This document shows positions 62,897 to 64,000 of a DNA stretch of 64,000 nt, one piece after another. Every line of letters starts with the position of its first letter. The first letter of the stretch is position 1. Under the pieces are notes generated by a model. That model did no database searches. It saw nothing but the letters and a program-made list of their open reading frames with translations, and was not told the origin of the DNA. The translations under genes were made by a program, and so were the position numbers. Source of the DNA: Arthrobacter sp. ZGTC131 (GTDB lineage Bacteria; Actinomycetota; Actinomycetes; Actinomycetales; Micrococcaceae); the NCBI RefSeq assembly GCF_002929275.1, contig NZ_PJIK01000001.1, positions 186,001-250,000 on the forward strand, read 5' to 3'.

Positions 62897-63877
62897 TTCG
62901 TACAGCGAGTCAAGCCGCTGCACGAAGGCCGCTGCGTCGTACCTGGGAAGCGACCAGGTTGCTCCCCCGAGCCGGGCCGATGTGCCCGCGGGATCTTCCA
63001 GCGCGGCAAGGACCTGCTCGACCACCTCATCCTCGCTGCCCTCCAGGACGGGCGGCGTGGTCCCGTCGTCGGGCCGCGGAAGCCTGCTCCCCAGGGCTGC
63101 CAGCGGCGCGCCCATGCACAATGCTTCGAACTCGCTGGTGGCGAAGTTGTTGGTGGCCTGACCTATCGCCACATGCGCCCGGGCCATGATGCGGTGGAAA
63201 TCCTCCTGCGGCATCCGCTCGAGCAGGGTCACACCGGCTTGGCGGGCCAGTTCGGCGCCGGGTCCCCAGTTCAGGCCGAGTATCTTGGCGCGGTTTCCGA
63301 CGGCGGAACTGAGCTTGCGTGCCAGCCCGAGTTGCTGTTCCACTCCCTTGTCGTCGTCCCACCGCGACACGAAAAGAATGGTCGCCTGGCTTCCGGGGTT
63401 CCACGCCGGGAGCGCCGCAGCATCAACGAGTGCGGGGAGGAACTCTGCGTCCGGGCGGGCCCGGCGGGCGTTCTCGGCGGTGTCGTTGTTTGCGAAGAAG
63501 ACGTGGGCTGCGCCGTCAATGGCCCGCTGGATTTCGCCGTGGAACTGGGGGTCCGCCCACTGCTTGCGGATGTCGGTTCCGTGAAGGGTCAGGGCATACG
63601 GGCGCCGGGGCATGCCCCGCTCCCGGAGGAGCCGCGCACTGGTGGCGTAGTGCACGTGGACGACGTCGGCGGCCCGGAGCTTGACGGCTCTCCGTGCGAC
63701 GTACGGGATGAACCTGGCCTTGGCCATCAGCGGATTCGTGGGCGCCGCTGTCATCGGGCGGACCTGTTCCGGCGGCAGGTAATCCCAGCCGATGCCCGCC
63801 CTCGCTGCGGCGCGGACCATGTTCCGCGCCACGAAGGCGCAGTCATTGAACTGAAGAACCCTGGGTACGGACTTCAC
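62873..63877 (-). CDS. Glycosyltransferase, paralogue of the one at 59827
   Basis: 334 residues. RPYALTLHGTDIRKQW, ARPDAEFLPALVD, ILFVSRWDDDKG, ILGLNWG, RAHVAIGQATN, DPAGTSARLGG: same architecture as 59827-60795 but with a longer acceptor part. ATG 63877 (MKSVPRVLQFNDCAF). Its tail and stop codon are repeated downstream. Confidence 0.9.
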   Translation of the reverse strand: MKSVPRVLQFNDCAFVARNMVRAAARAGIGWDYLPPEQVRPMTAAPTNPLMAKARFIPYVARRAVKLRAADVVHVHYATSARLLRERGMPRRPYALTLHGTDIRKQWADPQFHGEIQRAIDGAAHVFFANNDTAENARRARPDAEFLPALVDAAALPAWNPGSQATILFVSRWDDDKGVEQQLGLARKLSSAVGNRAKILGLNWGPGAELARQAGVTLLERMPQEDFHRIMARAHVAIGQATNNFATSEFEALCMGAPLAALGSRLPRPDDGTTPPVLEGSEDEVVEQVLAALEDPAGTSARLGGATWSLPRYDAAAFVQRLDSLYEQIAAGTA

Positions 63878-63925
63878 TGTTCCCCTCCGGAATAGCCTGC
63901 AATTGTTCGGAACGTTGCCCTGGCC

Positions 63926-64000
63926 TCAGGCACGGGCGAGAGCCGTCGTATACGCACGGTCGAAGAGCTCGCCAACTGCCTCCGGCGAAAACCGTTTGAG
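63926..64000 (-). CDS. C-terminus of a further gene, cut by the window edge
   Basis: 25 codons up to TGA at 63926-63928, ending LFDRAYTTALARA. The shape (SPEAVGELFDRAY) is that of the last helix of GT4 glycosyltransferases. Too short to say more; the cluster goes on to the right. Confidence 0.6.
   Translation of the reverse strand, partial: LKRFSPEAVGELFDRAYTTALARA

Noticed and set aside
15164-63000. CRISPR array from the various tandem repeats
   Set aside because: Repeats have 11-, 15- or 24-bp periods without unique spacers and no cas genes are present.

Overview
The window is high-GC actinobacterial chromosome, most likely from Arthrobacter, Pseudarthrobacter or another Micrococcaceae genus. 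Supporting signs are the fused one-polypeptide oxoglutarate dehydrogenase (Kgd type), a SigR/RsrA pair of the mycothiol-linked type, a SAM-IV riboswitch, the 24-residue ribosomal protein bL37, and a tmRNA whose tag reads AESKRTDFALAA. Many genes start with GTG or TTG, and several promoters sit so close to the start codon that leaderless mRNA is likely.

Layout. 1-14 kb: the 3' part of hrpA, a HIT hydrolase and a zinc alcohol dehydrogenase, a TerC membrane protein facing a tandem universal stress protein, a sulfur pair (two-domain sulfurtransferase diverging from a Cds1-like PLP enzyme), an MBL-fold hydrolase, and zur facing a znuACB zinc importer with a perfect palindromic operator. 14-24 kb: two coupled CBS-domain/CNNM membrane proteins, kgd, a degenerate SGNH-like protein, a DUF4097-PadR operon under a striking GATATATC operator, and bL37. 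24-34 kb: rsrA-sigR under an exact sigma-R promoter and diverging from doxX, then aroA-rsgA, hisN, a SAM-IV riboswitch with its class V aminotransferase, a methyltransferase, a DtxR-family regulator and two fluC/crcB genes.

34-42 kb: a cytosolic HtrA-like protease; a defective ISL3 element carrying a dihydrofolate-reductase-like gene next to ssrA; then, all on the minus strand, prfB, ftsE-ftsX, an M23 peptidase, smpB and ssrA. 42-48 kb: a compact Tad/Flp pilus operon and galE. 48-64 kb: a cell-envelope region with a large secreted GH25 lysozyme bearing three beta-propeller-like repeat modules, followed by a cluster of glycosyltransferases, two integral-membrane acyltransferases, an ABC exporter and one unrecognised 164-residue protein. 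It looks like an uncharacterised surface-glycan locus and runs off the right edge.

Functionally the window mixes housekeeping with metal and redox homeostasis (Zur, DtxR, SigR, DoxX, sulfurtransferase) and surface structures (FtsEX-M23, Tad pilus, lysozyme, glycan). The observations most worth following are the DUF4097/PadR operator with a fourth copy inside padR, the long in-frame leader of sigR, the ISL3 element with cargo beside ssrA, the SAM-IV-controlled aminotransferase, 15-bp tandem repeats at gene edges, and the terminal glycan cluster. No CRISPR array, rRNA, tRNA, prophage or obvious defence system was seen.
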